Assembly (NCBI RefSeq): GCF_041260665.1
Contig: NZ_JBGCCT010000042.1
Span: 36,528-100,527, forward strand
Direction of reading: 5' to 3'
Length of the DNA stretch: 64,000 nucleotides
Origin: Catenulispora sp. GP43
GTDB taxonomy: Bacteria > Actinomycetota > Actinomycetes > Streptomycetales > Catenulisporaceae
In this document: positions 27,175 to 35,919 of the stretch, one piece after another
Numbering within the stretch: the first letter of the stretch is position 1
Layout: each line of letters starts with the position of its first letter
Program-made: the position numbers and the translations under genes
The notes under the pieces: generated by a model
The model's input: only the letters and a program-made list of their open reading frames with translations
Told to the model about the DNA's origin: nothing
Database searches by the model: none

Positions 27175-27864
27175 CTATCCCAGCCCGCTGATCACCCGGG
27201 CCAGCATCCGTTCGAAGGTCTCGTCGGCGTCCGGGGGCTCCACCCCGTCGCTCATCGCGAACGCCTGCGCGAGGTGCGGATAGGCGCCGGACCCGACAGC
27301 GGCGGCCAGATACCGCGCGTTCGAGGCGACGAACTCGTGCACGTCGTCGGTCCGGCCAAGCGCCTGCTGCTGCGCCACCTCGTAGCCGACGTGGCTCGCC
27401 ACGAACCCGCTGACCAGCGCGAAGGCCTCCGTGCAGGCCCGCGGCGCCAGGCCCGAGGGCGCGAGCAGGGCCAGCGCGTGGTCCAGGGCCCGCAGGGTGT
27501 TGGGCCCCAGCGTGCGGCGGCCGGTGAGGGCGACCGGCAGCCAGGGGTGGCGGTGCATCAGGGCCCGCTGTTCACGGGCGAAGGCGGCCAGGTCGGCGCG
27601 CCAGTCGCCGGTCGGCGGGGGCAGCGGCTGCTCGCCGGTCACGGCGTCGATCATCAGCTCCAGGAGCGCGTCGCGCTCGGACACGTACGTGTAGAGCGAC
27701 ATCGTGCCCGAGCCGAGCGCGGTGGCCACCCGGCGCATGGTCAGCGCCGACAGGCCTTCGGCGTCCGCCACGCCGACGGCGGTGGCGACCACCGCCTCCC
27801 GGGTGTGCGCGGGCGGGCGGCCCCGGTGGTGGCGGCGCTCGGACCACAGTGTTTCGGGATCCAC
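27175..27864 (-). CDS. TetR-family regulator
   Basis: This 229-residue protein starts at GTG 27864. The N-terminal helix-turn-helix reads 'GLSALTMRRVATALGSGTMS' followed by 'LYTYVSERDALLELM', and the C-terminal domain is of the tetracycline-repressor type. It is divergent from the CocE-like hydrolase and the TCGTAC-ACA-GTACGA palindrome lies between them, so it probably represses that gene and itself. Confidence 0.9.
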   Translation of the reverse strand: MDPETLWSERRHHRGRPPAHTREAVVATAVGVADAEGLSALTMRRVATALGSGTMSLYTYVSERDALLELMIDAVTGEQPLPPPTGDWRADLAAFAREQRALMHRHPWLPVALTGRRTLGPNTLRALDHALALLAPSGLAPRACTEAFALVSGFVASHVGYEVAQQQALGRTDDVHEFVASNARYLAAAVGSGAYPHLAQAFAMSDGVEPPDADETFERMLARVISGLG

Positions 27865-27946
27865 GCCTTGATTCCCCTGGTTCCTTCGGCTTCTGACATA
27901 GCGATCTGCCAGATCGGTTGCGCAGTCAATCTTGCCAGTCCTATTC

Positions 27947-27961
27947 TCGTACACAGTACGA
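27947..27961. promoter_or_regulatory. TetR operator before the CocE-like hydrolase
   Basis: Perfect palindrome TCGTAC-ACA-GTACGA in the divergent TetR/hydrolase gap, 41 bases before the hydrolase ATG. A TTGCCA at 27932 and TACGAT at 27957 could be promoter hexamers, the second overlapping the operator. Confidence 0.7.
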
Positions 27962-28002
27962 TAACTCTTCAAGAACAGCCTCGAGAACAAGGAGCCACCA
28001 CG

Positions 28003-29604
28003 ATGAAGCCGCCGCTCAGCACCCGTATCGCGCGCCGGACCCTCGGCGGACTGCCCGCGCCGCGGTTCGCCGTGTCCTATGAACCCCGCCTCCCGGTGCC
28101 GATGGCCGACGGCGTGGAGCTGCTGGCCGACCACTACTTCCCGGAAGCCGCCGAGCCGCAGGACTTCCCGACCCTGCTCGTGCGCTCGCCGTACGGCCGC
28201 GGCTTCCCGTGGGCCGCGCTGTACGGCACCGCCCTCGCCGAGCAGGGATTCCATGTCCTGATCCAGAGCGCCCGGGGCACCGCCGGCTCGGGCGGGGTCT
28301 TCCAGCCCTGGCGCGACGACGGTCCCGACGGCCGCGCGACGCTGGTCTGGCTGCGCCGCCAGGCCTGGTTCGACGGCCGGCTCGGCCTGGTCGGGCCCAG
28401 CGCGATGGCCTACGCGCAGTGGGCCCTGGCCGCGGATCCGCCGCCGGAGCTGAAGGCAATGGTCGTGCACGTCCCGCTCCACAACCCGCACGGCTTCTTC
28501 CACCGGAACGGCTTGTTCGCCCTCGAAGACGCGCTGATCGCGACCACGGCGGTGCAGACCCAGCACCTCGGGGCGCGCCGGTTCCTCGGCGCCACGCTGC
28601 GGCTGGCCAGGGCGATGAAGGGCATCGTCCGGTCCGGGGCGCCGCTCGAGGCGTACGCGCGGGCCATGGGCGGCAGCCCCACCTTCCTGACCGGCGCCGC
28701 AGCCCATCCCGATCCTGGCGACGGCTACTGGCAGGGCACGGACCTGCTGGACGCGGCCGACGGCCTCACGGTCCCGACCCTGGTGGTCAGCGGCTGGGCC
28801 GATGTGGCTCTGGACCAGGCGCTCCAGCAGTACGGCAGGCTGCCCGCCGGGCACCGCTCGCTGCTGGTCGGGCCGTGGACCCACACCACGGCGTTCCAGC
28901 GGGGCGTCGCCATGGTCCTCGCCGAGTCAGCGGCCTGGCTGCGCGGACACCTCGCCGATCCTGTCCCGCCGAAGGAACGGGTCCAGGTGGCCCTCGGCGG
29001 GACCGGAGAGTGGCGCGACCTGTCGGCCTGGCCGCCTGCCGCCGTGCCGGTGTCCTGGTATCCGCATCCCGACGGCAGCCTGGTCCGTGAGCCGCCGCCC
29101 ACGGACACCACGGCCGACTCCACGGCCGGGACGGTGCGTCACGACCCGGCCGATCCGACCCCGTCGATCGGCGGCAGCGGTCTGGGACACAAGGCCGGGG
29201 TCCGCGACAACACGGCGCTGGAACGACGCGACGACGTCCTCGTCTTCACCGGTGCGCCGTTGACCGAGGCGGTCGAGGTGATCGGATCGGTGGCGGCCGA
29301 GATGCTGGTCGATCCCGGTGCCGGGGCGGCTTGCGCGACGCTGTTCGTCCGGCTCTGCGACGTCGACGAACGCGGTCGCTCCTGGAACGTGTGCGACGGC
29401 GTCACGCGCGTCACCGGCGCCGACGCGGCACACCGGCCGGTCGCCGTCACCGTCGCGATGTCCTCGACGGCCCACCGCTTCCTGCCCGGCCACCGAATAC
29501 GCGTCCAGATCAGCGGCGGCGCGCATCCGCGCTTCGCCGCCACCCAAGAAGCCTTCCGCGTCGAGGTCCGTTCCGGATCCGCGATCGTCCTGCCCGTGGT
29601 CTGA
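28003..29604 (+). CDS. CocE/NonD-family hydrolase (X-Pro dipeptidyl-peptidase S15)
   Basis: The 533-residue S15-family serine hydrolase has an N-terminal alpha/beta-hydrolase domain ('GVELLADHYFPEA', 'VRSPYGRGFPW') and a nucleophile elbow around 'GLVGPSAMAYAQWALA', where the usual GxSYxG is altered to GPSAMA. Acid and histidine regions follow ('VVSGWADVALDQALQQY', 'LLVGPWTHTT'), and a C-terminal jelly-roll ('SSTAHRFLPGHRIRVQISGG') comes last. Relatives hydrolyse esters or acyl bonds. The start at 28003 follows AAGGAGCC. Its stop is 2 bases from the convergent wHTH gene. Confidence 0.88.
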   Translation: MKPPLSTRIARRTLGGLPAPRFAVSYEPRLPVPMADGVELLADHYFPEAAEPQDFPTLLVRSPYGRGFPWAALYGTALAEQGFHVLIQSARGTAGSGGVFQPWRDDGPDGRATLVWLRRQAWFDGRLGLVGPSAMAYAQWALAADPPPELKAMVVHVPLHNPHGFFHRNGLFALEDALIATTAVQTQHLGARRFLGATLRLARAMKGIVRSGAPLEAYARAMGGSPTFLTGAAAHPDPGDGYWQGTDLLDAADGLTVPTLVVSGWADVALDQALQQYGRLPAGHRSLLVGPWTHTTAFQRGVAMVLAESAAWLRGHLADPVPPKERVQVALGGTGEWRDLSAWPPAAVPVSWYPHPDGSLVREPPPTDTTADSTAGTVRHDPADPTPSIGGSGLGHKAGVRDNTALERRDDVLVFTGAPLTEAVEVIGSVAAEMLVDPGAGAACATLFVRLCDVDERGRSWNVCDGVTRVTGADAAHRPVAVTVAMSSTAHRFLPGHRIRVQISGGAHPRFAATQEAFRVEVRSGSAIVLPVV

Positions 29605-29606
29605 TC

Positions 29607-30197
29607 TCACGCCGCCGGCGGTTCCTCCGGCGGTTCCGGGACCACGAACACCCGCAAGGCCATCATCCGTGCGCCCTCCGGCGCCTCGTGCTGATCAACG
29701 TGCCCGTACTTCCACTGCAGTTCTTTGTACTCGCGGAGGAAGCCCGCCAGTTCTTCCTTGCTCATCCAGAACCCGCCGCGGAACGTTTGAGCCCACCCTT
29801 CGGGCCCCTCGTATTGCGTGAGCACCCGGTAGTACAGGTCGATGTCGTGCTTCGCCTGCTCCTTCACCCGATCGGCGAGCGCGGCGAACTCGGCGGGATC
29901 CATCGTCGCCGGATCCGGCGCCTCGACCTGGATCGGCAGCGCCCGCCACCAGCGCTCGCGGCCGGCGGAGCGCTCCGGGATCTCCTCGACGAACCGCAGC
30001 TCGGCGAGCTTGCGCAGGTGGTAGCTGGTGGTGCCGGTGCTCTCGCCGAGCGCCTTGGCCAGGCTCGTGGAGTTGGCCTCCTGGTGCTGCTGCAGGTAGG
30101 CGAGCATCCGGCGGCGCAGCGGATTGGCCAGCACGCGGAAGATGGTGGAGCGGTCGCCGTCCGGGCCGCCGACCGGTTCCGGAGGGGTTTGGGGCAC
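29607..30197 (-). CDS. winged-helix (ArsR-like) regulator
   Basis: The 196-residue protein has an N-terminal winged helix at about 17-85 ('FRVLANPLRRRMLAYLQQHQ', 'STGTTSYHLRKLAELRFVEE') followed by a helical domain with 'DIDLYYRVLTQYEGPEGWAQ'. There is no metal-binding cysteine set, so it is not a classical metal sensor. A perfect 8-base-arm palindrome lies 40 bases upstream of its start, consistent with autoregulation. Confidence 0.87.
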   Translation of the reverse strand: MPQTPPEPVGGPDGDRSTIFRVLANPLRRRMLAYLQQHQEANSTSLAKALGESTGTTSYHLRKLAELRFVEEIPERSAGRERWWRALPIQVEAPDPATMDPAEFAALADRVKEQAKHDIDLYYRVLTQYEGPEGWAQTFRGGFWMSKEELAGFLREYKELQWKYGHVDQHEAPEGARMMALRVFVVPEPPEEPPAA

Positions 30198-30236
30198 GGC
30201 GTCACCCTACCTCGGGGGCGCCGGACTGCCGAGGGT

Positions 30237-30256
30237 TCTGCAAAGGGGTTTGCAGA
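30237..30256. promoter_or_regulatory. operator upstream of the winged-helix regulator
   Basis: TCTGCAAA-GGGG-TTTGCAGA is a perfect inverted repeat, with a further half-site TCTGCAA at 30262-30268. It lies just before the winged-helix regulator start and downstream of the TetR gene on the same strand. Confidence 0.6.
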
Positions 30257-30295
30257 GTCGGTCTGCAAGGTGGCCGCGCACGCTGCGCGGAACCG

Positions 30296-30826
30296 TCACA
30301 CCACAGCGAGCGCGGTCCGCACCCCGGCCTGCACGGCGTCCTGGTCCCCCAGGCCGCCGGCCACGGCGATGCCGTCGCGCACCAGCAGGAGCAGGTCGGC
30401 CTTCCGGTCGGCGTCCGGGCGGTCGGCCGCGACGAGGCTGTCGCGCATCAGGCCGCGGTACCAGGCGCGGTAGTCGTCGACCACGTGCCGCACCGGGTGG
30501 CCGGGGTCGGAGAACTCGGCGGCCGCGTTCAGGAACGGGCAGCCGCGGAACCCGGGGCCGGCGCTGACCTCGGCCAGCTTGGCCAGGATCGCCTCGATGC
30601 GCTCGACGCCGCTGCCGGGGGCGCCCTCCAGCAGCGCCCGCTGACGCTCGTACTCGGTCGTCAGGTAGGCCAGGACCAGGTCTTCCTTGGACTTGAAGTG
30701 GTGGTAGAAGGTCGCCTTCGCGACGGCGGCCTCGGCGATCACCCGGTCGACGCCGACCGTGTGGATGCCCTCGGCGTAGAAGAGCCGGGTGGCGGTTTCG
30801 AGGATGCGGGCACGGGCTTGACTCAC
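30296..30826 (-). CDS. TetR-family regulator of the adjacent ohr gene
   Basis: The 176-residue protein starts at GTG 30826. HTH: 'HTVGVDRVIAEAAVAKATFY' then HHFKSKEDLV. The C-terminal domain carries one notable cysteine in 'FRGCPFLNAAAEF', a conserved TetR_C pattern that could respond to oxidation. It is divergent from ohr with two identical 14-bp palindromes in the gap, the probable binding sites. Ohr is more often controlled by the MarR-type OhrR, so a TetR partner is less usual. Confidence 0.9.
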   Translation of the reverse strand: MSQARARILETATRLFYAEGIHTVGVDRVIAEAAVAKATFYHHFKSKEDLVLAYLTTEYERQRALLEGAPGSGVERIEAILAKLAEVSAGPGFRGCPFLNAAAEFSDPGHPVRHVVDDYRAWYRGLMRDSLVAADRPDADRKADLLLLVRDGIAVAGGLGDQDAVQAGVRTALAVV

Positions 30827-30830
30827 GCAC

Positions 30831-30890
30831 TTGACGGTACCAGACAGATCTGTCTACTGTAAGCAGCGAACCAGACAGACAGATCTGTCT
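30831..30890 (+). promoter_or_regulatory. ohr promoter with twin 14-bp operators
   Basis: AGACAGATCTGTCT occurs twice, at 30842-30855 and 30877-30890, both perfect palindromes 35 bp apart. The first lies in an 18-base spacer between TTGACG (30831-30836) and TACTGT (30855-30860); the second lies just past the expected transcription start. This placement suits tight repression. Confidence 0.8.
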
Positions 30891-30925
30891 AGTCGCCCGA
30901 TCGTCCCGTGCCTTGGAGGCCCGCC

Positions 30926-31339
30926 ATGAAGCCCATCTACACCGCCGTCGCCACCTCCGTCGGCCGCGAAGGCCGTTCCTTCACCGACGACGGCAAGCTC
31001 GACCTGAACATGTCGTTCCCGGAGTCGCTGGGCGGCAACGGCCAGGGCACCAACCCCGAGCAGCTGTTCGCCGCGGGCTACTCCGCGTGCTTCGCCAGCG
31101 CCATGCAGCTGGTCGCCAAGCAGCAGGGGCTGGACGTCTCCGAGGCGTCGGTGACCGCCGAGGTCACGCTGAACTCCCTGGACGGCGGCGCCTTCGGCCT
31201 GTCGGTGGTGCTGCGCGCCGAGCTCCCGGAGGCGCTGCACGGCGAGAAGGGCCAGGCCCTGCTGGAGGCCACCCACCAGGTCTGCCCGTACTCCAACGCC
31301 ACCCGCGGCAACATCCCGGTCGAGATCGTCGTCGAGTAA
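30926..31339 (+). CDS. ohr: organic hydroperoxide resistance protein (Ohr)
   Basis: The 137-residue OsmC/Ohr-fold peroxidase has its catalytic cysteines in 'AAGYSACFASAMQLVA' (near residue 60) and 'ATHQVCPYSNATRGN' (near 124), matching Ohr rather than OsmC. The N-terminal Arg of the active site is in GREGRSF. It reduces organic hydroperoxides in the cytoplasm, using lipoyl proteins in known cases. The start at 30926 follows TTGGAGG. Its promoter carries the two TetR operators. Confidence 0.95.
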   Translation: MKPIYTAVATSVGREGRSFTDDGKLDLNMSFPESLGGNGQGTNPEQLFAAGYSACFASAMQLVAKQQGLDVSEASVTAEVTLNSLDGGAFGLSVVLRAELPEALHGEKGQALLEATHQVCPYSNATRGNIPVEIVVE

Positions 31340-31359
31340 CGTCCCGCGGCGACCGCGCG

Positions 31360-31764
31360 TCAGTTCTTGGTGCCGCCCTTGAACGGTTCCTCGCCCGGCT
31401 TGTCCGCGCGGAACCGCAGGGCGGACCAGACCTCGTCGATCGCCACCTGGCCGTTCGGCCGCATGCCGAAGGCCACGACGATCGGCCAGAGGCTGTCGCG
31501 GTTGATGTCGGTCCGGTTCGCCTTCGGGTAGGCGATCCAGACCACCGGCGGCTTGGTGATGTCGTCCTGGTTCGCGGTCAGCAGGGCCCGCACGGAATCG
31601 GCGTCGTCGGCGTAGAGGACCGCGACGTCGGCCGAGGCCAGGTCGTCGGTGCGGTCCGCACCCGCCGGGAGCTCGCCGACCTCGGCGAACCGGTCGGGGT
31701 GCGAGGTCCACACGGAACGGCCCGGCTTGATGGCGAGCTTCTCGGCGACGGTCTTGGCAGGCAT
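31360..31764 (-). CDS. DUF3052-like protein
   Basis: This small soluble protein of 134 residues starts MPAKTVAEKLAIKPG and continues with a Rossmann-like alternation ('SADVAVLYADDADSVRALLT', 'PPVVWIAYPKANRTD'), resembling the DUF3052 family of actinobacteria. Function unknown. The start at 31764 is chosen because the family usually begins at this lysine/leucine motif. It is convergent with ohr, only 20 bases apart. Confidence 0.75.
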   Translation of the reverse strand: MPAKTVAEKLAIKPGRSVWTSHPDRFAEVGELPAGADRTDDLASADVAVLYADDADSVRALLTANQDDITKPPVVWIAYPKANRTDINRDSLWPIVVAFGMRPNGQVAIDEVWSALRFRADKPGEEPFKGGTKN

Positions 31765-31845
31765 GGGTTCCTCCGGCGGTTCTGTCGAGTCCTCGGTGAG
31801 CGGCGTTCGCGCTCTCAGCACAACAGACGACGCCGCTCCGCGAAA

Positions 31846-31888
31846 CTCATCGGCGCCGGCCCCCTTGTCGGGGACCGGCGCCGATGAG
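31846..31888 (-). terminator. strong hairpin after the DHA2 exporter
   Basis: 14-base perfect arms (CTCATCGGCGCCGG at 31846-31859 and its complement at 31875-31888) plus an inner CCCC/GGGG pairing; 32 bases past the exporter stop. Confidence 0.8.
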
Positions 31889-31920
31889 CGCTCAGGCGTC
31901 CGTGACGCCGGCTGGTGACC

Positions 31921-33444
31921 TCAGCCGACCATCATGTCCTTCTCCCGCAGGACCAGGACGTCGAGCTCGTCTTCGAGTTCCTCGGCGAGCGTGGACTCCA
32001 CCGCGGTGCGGCGCCCGCGCAGCAGCCCGCCGGCCAGGATCAGAAGTCCGCCGACCGTGGCCACGGCCACGAACACCAGGACCGGCCGGTAGCTGGCGAG
32101 CACCTGCGCGTTGGTGTGGGCGGCGTTCCCGCCGTTGGCGGCGATGATCGCGGTCGAGGCGGCCAGCACCACCGTGATGCCGACCTGCAGGGCGGTGTTC
32201 AGCAGCCCGGAGACCAGGCCCTGCTCCTCGTCGGCGATGCCGGAGGCGGCCTGCACGTTGATCGCCGGGAAGGCCATCCCGAAGCCCAGGCCCAGCAGCA
32301 CGATCGAGGGCAGGATCACCCACCAGCTCGGGGTCTGGCCGATGCGCAGGAACTGCAGGTAGCCCAGCGACAGGGCGGCGAAGCCGGCGACGCCGACCCG
32401 GGCCGTGCCGTACTTGTTGAGCACGTCGGCGATCTTGAAACTGGCGACCAGGACGATCAGGCCGGCCGGCAGGAACGCCAGGGCCGTGTGCAGCGCGCTC
32501 CACTTGGACAGCGTCTGCAGGTACTGCGTCACCACGAACTGGAACGAGGCGTACCCGCCGAACATCAGGCCGCCGCCGATCAGGGCCCGGATCAGCGACG
32601 GGGAGCGCAGCACACCCAGCCGCACCAGCGGATTGGGCACCCGCTGCTCGGTCGCCACGAAGCCCGCCGCCAGCACGGCCGCGCCCAGGAAGGTCCCGAT
32701 CGTGACCGGCGCGAGCCAGCCGACCTGCGGGGCCCGGACGATGCCGAAGACCAGCAGCAGCACCGAGCCGGTACTGGTCACCGCGCCCAGGATGTCGTAC
32801 CCGCCGCGTTGCTCCCGGGCGACCGGCTGGTCGCGGTGGATCAGCTTCGCGCCGACGGCCAGGATCAGCGCCGCCACCGGCGCCGGCACCAGCAGCGTCC
32901 AGCGCCAGCCGGCCTCGGTGAGCAGGCCGGACAGCACCAGGCCGAGCGAGAACCCGGCGGCACCGCAGGTGGTGTAGATGCTCAGGGCCCGGTTGCGGTC
33001 CGGCCCCTCGGCGAAGGTGGTGGTGATGATGGACAGACCCGCCGGGGCGGTGAACGCGGCGCTGATCCCCTTCACGAACCGGGTCGCGATCAGCAGGCTG
33101 CCGTCGTCGACCAGGCCGGACAGCAGCGAGGCCACGGCGAAGACGGCCAGCGCGGTCAGGAACACCCGCCGCCGGCCGAGCAGGTCCGCCGCACGTCCGC
33201 CGAGCAGCAGGAATCCGCCGTAGCCGAGGACGTAACCGCTGACGACCCACTGCAACGACGAGGTGGACAGGTTCAGGGACTCACGGATCGACGGCAGCGC
33301 CACGCCGACCATCGAGGTGTCGAGGGCATCGAGGAACAAGGCGCCGCACAGGACTATCAGGGCGCCCCACAAGCGGAGCGGCCAGCGTCCCGACGCGGCG
33401 GACTCGCCGGGACGCAGGGTTGTTGAGGTGTCGCTGTGGCTCAT
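31921..33444 (-). CDS. DHA2-family (14-TM) MFS drug exporter
   Basis: The 507-residue membrane protein has motif A-like 'GGRAADLLGRRRVFLTAL' after helix 2, a motif C-like stretch 'CGAAGFSLGLVLSGLLTEAG' in helix 5 and the first-helix motif 'FLDALDTSMVGVALPSI'. It probably pumps out lipophilic drugs with proton antiport. It is divergent from a MarR regulator across a 117-base gap full of TTGTGC half-sites. An Asp/Glu-rich cytoplasmic tail ends the protein. Confidence 0.92.
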   Translation of the reverse strand: MSHSDTSTTLRPGESAASGRWPLRLWGALIVLCGALFLDALDTSMVGVALPSIRESLNLSTSSLQWVVSGYVLGYGGFLLLGGRAADLLGRRRVFLTALAVFAVASLLSGLVDDGSLLIATRFVKGISAAFTAPAGLSIITTTFAEGPDRNRALSIYTTCGAAGFSLGLVLSGLLTEAGWRWTLLVPAPVAALILAVGAKLIHRDQPVAREQRGGYDILGAVTSTGSVLLLVFGIVRAPQVGWLAPVTIGTFLGAAVLAAGFVATEQRVPNPLVRLGVLRSPSLIRALIGGGLMFGGYASFQFVVTQYLQTLSKWSALHTALAFLPAGLIVLVASFKIADVLNKYGTARVGVAGFAALSLGYLQFLRIGQTPSWWVILPSIVLLGLGFGMAFPAINVQAASGIADEEQGLVSGLLNTALQVGITVVLAASTAIIAANGGNAAHTNAQVLASYRPVLVFVAVATVGGLLILAGGLLRGRRTAVESTLAEELEDELDVLVLREKDMMVG

Positions 33445-33454
33445 GGGTTGGAGA

Positions 33455-33545
33455 TTACATGCACGTGCACTTAATGCGCAAGCAATTTATGCCAAAGCAC
33501 TTTGTGCGACAGAACCTTGTGCAGTGGAACCTTGTGCGCTCGCAC
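33455..33545. promoter_or_regulatory. MarR-type operator region between exporter and regulator
   Basis: The stretch has a palindrome TGCACGTGCA at 33460-33469, an inverted pair AGCAC-TTT-GTGC near 33496-33507, and an exact 11-base direct repeat GAACCTTGTGC at 33512-33522 and 33527-33537 (15-bp spacing). Together they suggest several MarR sites controlling both genes. Confidence 0.55.
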
Positions 33546-33561
33546 GTGTTATCATGTGGCC

Positions 33562-34029
33562 ATGGAGTCCGAGTCCCTCCTTGAGCAAAACCTCGTCGAA
33601 CAGTGGCGAGAGCTCGTCGCGCGCAAGACCCGCGTGTGGAACGCCTTGGAGCTGGAGCTCGACCGACGGCACGGCCTGTCGGCCAGCGAGTTCGAGGTGC
33701 TGGACACACTGTCGGAGTACGACTGCGCCGCCCCCCCGCGCGTCCAGGAACTGGCCGGCCACGTCCCGATCACGCAGAGCGCGCTGTCCCGGATGATCGG
33801 CCGCCTGGAGACGCAGAACCTGGTCACCCGCACCCTGTGCCACTCCGACCGGCGCGGCGTCTTCGTCGTGCTGACCGACGAGGGTATGCAGCGCCTGGCC
33901 GAGGCCCGACCGACGCACCGCGCAGTTCTGGCCGCGGAGCTGAACGCGGCCCCCGCGCCCGGTCAGGACACCGCGGACGTGGCGAGCGCCGACGCGGTGC
34001 TGGTCGAGAGCGGGATGCACGGGGCGTAG
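33562..34029 (+). CDS. MarR-family regulator
   Basis: In this 155-residue protein a winged helix lies at about 35-110 ('LSASEFEVLDTLSEYD', 'ITQSALSRMIGRLETQNLVT') with the wing 'CHSDRRGVFVVLTDEGM'. ATG 33562 is used because earlier in-frame sequence is promoter DNA. It is divergent from the DHA2 exporter, its most likely target; MarR proteins commonly lose DNA binding when a drug ligand binds. Confidence 0.92.
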   Translation: MESESLLEQNLVEQWRELVARKTRVWNALELELDRRHGLSASEFEVLDTLSEYDCAAPPRVQELAGHVPITQSALSRMIGRLETQNLVTRTLCHSDRRGVFVVLTDEGMQRLAEARPTHRAVLAAELNAAPAPGQDTADVASADAVLVESGMHGA

Positions 34030-34202
34030 GCCGCTGGATCGCGCCGAAATCGCCGCCCAGCCTGCCCGACCTGCCCAACCTGGCTGGCCTGGCCGCGCAC
34101 GGCTGCCGAGCAGCATCCCTCCGGCGATCTCTCCGGCGACCTCTCCGCCGAGCTCCCTGACCGGCCACCGCGCCGCCCCCGCCCTCGGCGTAGATTCGGT
34201 CC

Positions 34203-34745
34203 ATGCCCACCGAAGCCGTTGTCCGCACCCCCGCCCTGGACCGTCCCGAACTGCTCGCCGCGCCGGTCGCGGCCGCGCTGCGCACGCTGCCGGCGCTGGC
34301 GCCGCTGGTCGAGGTGGCGCAGATCGATCCGGAGTTGGCCGACACCGAGGCCTTCTGCGCCGCGTATGGCGTCCTGCCCGAGGAGTCCGCCAACTGCGTG
34401 ATCGTGGCGGCCCGCCGGGGCGAGCAGACCTCTTACGCCGCATGCATGGTCCTGGCGACCACGAAGGCTGATGTCAACTCCCTGGTGCGCAAGCACCTCG
34501 GGGCGCGCAAGGCGTCGTTCGCGCCGATGGACGTCGCGGTGGAGCTCAGCGGCATGGAGTACGGCGGCATCACGCCGATCGGGCTCCCGGAGGACTGGCC
34601 GGTCCTGGTCGACGCGGCGGTGGCCGCGGCGCCGGTGGCCGTGGTCGGCTCCGGGATCCGCGGGTCGAAGCTGTGGCTGCCGGGTGCGGCGATCGCCGGA
34701 CTGCCCGGTGCGCAGGTGCTCGAAGGGCTCGGCGTCGCACGCTGA
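34203..34745 (+). CDS. YbaK/ProX-type aminoacyl-tRNA deacylase
   Basis: The 180-residue protein has the YbaK/prolyl-tRNA-editing fold, with 'VAARRGEQTSYAACMVLATT', the active-site lysine region 'VRKHLGARKASFAPM' and the end motif 'VGSGIRGSKLWLPG'. Known members hydrolyse mischarged Cys- or Ala-tRNA(Pro) in trans. It stands alone, starting at ATG 34203, and is followed by a clear terminator. Confidence 0.88.
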   Translation: MPTEAVVRTPALDRPELLAAPVAAALRTLPALAPLVEVAQIDPELADTEAFCAAYGVLPEESANCVIVAARRGEQTSYAACMVLATTKADVNSLVRKHLGARKASFAPMDVAVELSGMEYGGITPIGLPEDWPVLVDAAVAAAPVAVVGSGIRGSKLWLPGAAIAGLPGAQVLEGLGVAR

Positions 34746-34773
34746 GCGGCCGCCGCACCGCGGTCCAGGACGA

Positions 34774-34812
34774 AGAGGGGTTCCGGATCGCCCCACGGCC
34801 CGGAACCCCTCT
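34774..34812 (+). terminator. hairpin terminator after the deacylase
   Basis: AGAGGGGTTCCGG (34774-34786) pairs perfectly with CCGGAACCCCTCT (34800-34812), 13-base arms, 28 bases past the stop. Confidence 0.8.
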
Positions 34813-35016
34813 ATCCAATACGACGCCACAGGCACCGCATTACGTTGCTGCCGGAATCAGCCGATCGGCCGCAGCGGTCGGCGGCCGATGATCTGAGGCG
34901 TTCGCCACACCCCGGATCCCCCGAGGAATGTTGCGGCGCAGGGTGCTGTTTCCCCACCATGGACGAGCCGGGTCGACGACCCGGCCTCCGGTCCGCCGGG
35001 CCGGCCGACCCCGCCA

Positions 35017-35238
35017 TCACCGGGGCCGGTCGGCCCGGTGCCGTGTCAGCCGCAGTGCCTCGGTCACGACGAAGCCGACGATCAGCACCACGAAGAACAA
35101 CCCCACCGTCGCCAGGCTCCCCACCCGCGACGGCGGGAACAGGATCTGGCGCACCACGTTCAGGCCGCCGACCACGAGCACATAGAGCCACCAGGGCCCC
35201 CGTCGAGTCCACTTGCCAGTCATCACTTTGCCAGTCAT
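35017..35238 (-). CDS. small two-TM membrane protein
   Basis: The 73-residue protein has two predicted TM helices (WWLYVLVVGGLNVV and 'TVGLFFVVLIVGFVV') joined by a short loop and a basic tail. The first 9 codons contain a repeated ATGACTGGCAA, so 35223 is an equally good start. It is divergent from the TetR gene, its probable regulator. Function unknown. Confidence 0.7.
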   Translation of the reverse strand: MTGKVMTGKWTRRGPWWLYVLVVGGLNVVRQILFPPSRVGSLATVGLFFVVLIVGFVVTEALRLTRHRADRPR

Positions 35239-35306
35239 CGCTGCCTCCCGTTTTTTAACACAGCGGTATCAAAAACAATCTAACACACGCGTGCGAGAAT
35301 GGCGCC

Positions 35307-35906
35307 GTGCCGAAAGTCGTCGACCACGAGCGCCGCCGCGCCGAGCTCAGCGAAGCCCTGTGGCGGGTCGCACTGCGCGACGGCTTCGACGCCGTGACGG
35401 TGCGCTCGGTCGCGCAGGAAGCCGGCTGGTCGGCCGGAGCATTGCGGCACTACTTCCCGGACAAGGCGGAGATGGTCCTGTTCGCCGTGGACCTGATCGT
35501 CGGCATGGCGCAGGACCGGGTGCGGGAAGTACACGAAGGCGTCGGCGGCGTACCCACGCCGAAGTCGCTCCAGGAGCACCTAGAGCAGCTGCTCCCCCTG
35601 GACCCGCCCCGGCGCGTCGAATCCGAGGTCTGGTTCGCCCTGGTCACACTGGCCCGCTCCGACGCCCGCCTGTCCCGGCGCCGCCAGGAGATCGACGACA
35701 CCATCCGGGGCTCGGTCGAGAGCGTCGTGATGGTGCTGGACGAGATCGGCCGCCTGGAACCCGGCCGGGACCAGGCCCTCGAGGCCCGCCGCCTGCACGC
35801 TCTACTGGACGGCCTGGTGATCCAACTGACAGCCGAACCCCCGCGGCTGACACCGGACGAGGCGCGGGCGATCATGGCCGCGCACCTGACGGATCTGGCC
35901 GGCTAG
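35307..35906 (+). CDS. TetR-family (BetI-like) regulator
   Basis: The 199-residue protein starts at GTG 35307. HTH: 'FDAVTVRSVAQEAGWSAGAL' then RHYFPDKAEMV. The C-terminal domain is of the BetI/TetR_C_6 type. The 68-base divergent gap to the small membrane protein gene is unusually AT-rich for this genome and contains repeated AACACA elements, likely the shared promoter. Confidence 0.88.
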   Translation: MPKVVDHERRRAELSEALWRVALRDGFDAVTVRSVAQEAGWSAGALRHYFPDKAEMVLFAVDLIVGMAQDRVREVHEGVGGVPTPKSLQEHLEQLLPLDPPRRVESEVWFALVTLARSDARLSRRRQEIDDTIRGSVESVVMVLDEIGRLEPGRDQALEARRLHALLDGLVIQLTAEPPRLTPDEARAIMAAHLTDLAG

Positions 35907-35919
35907 AACCGCCGGACAC

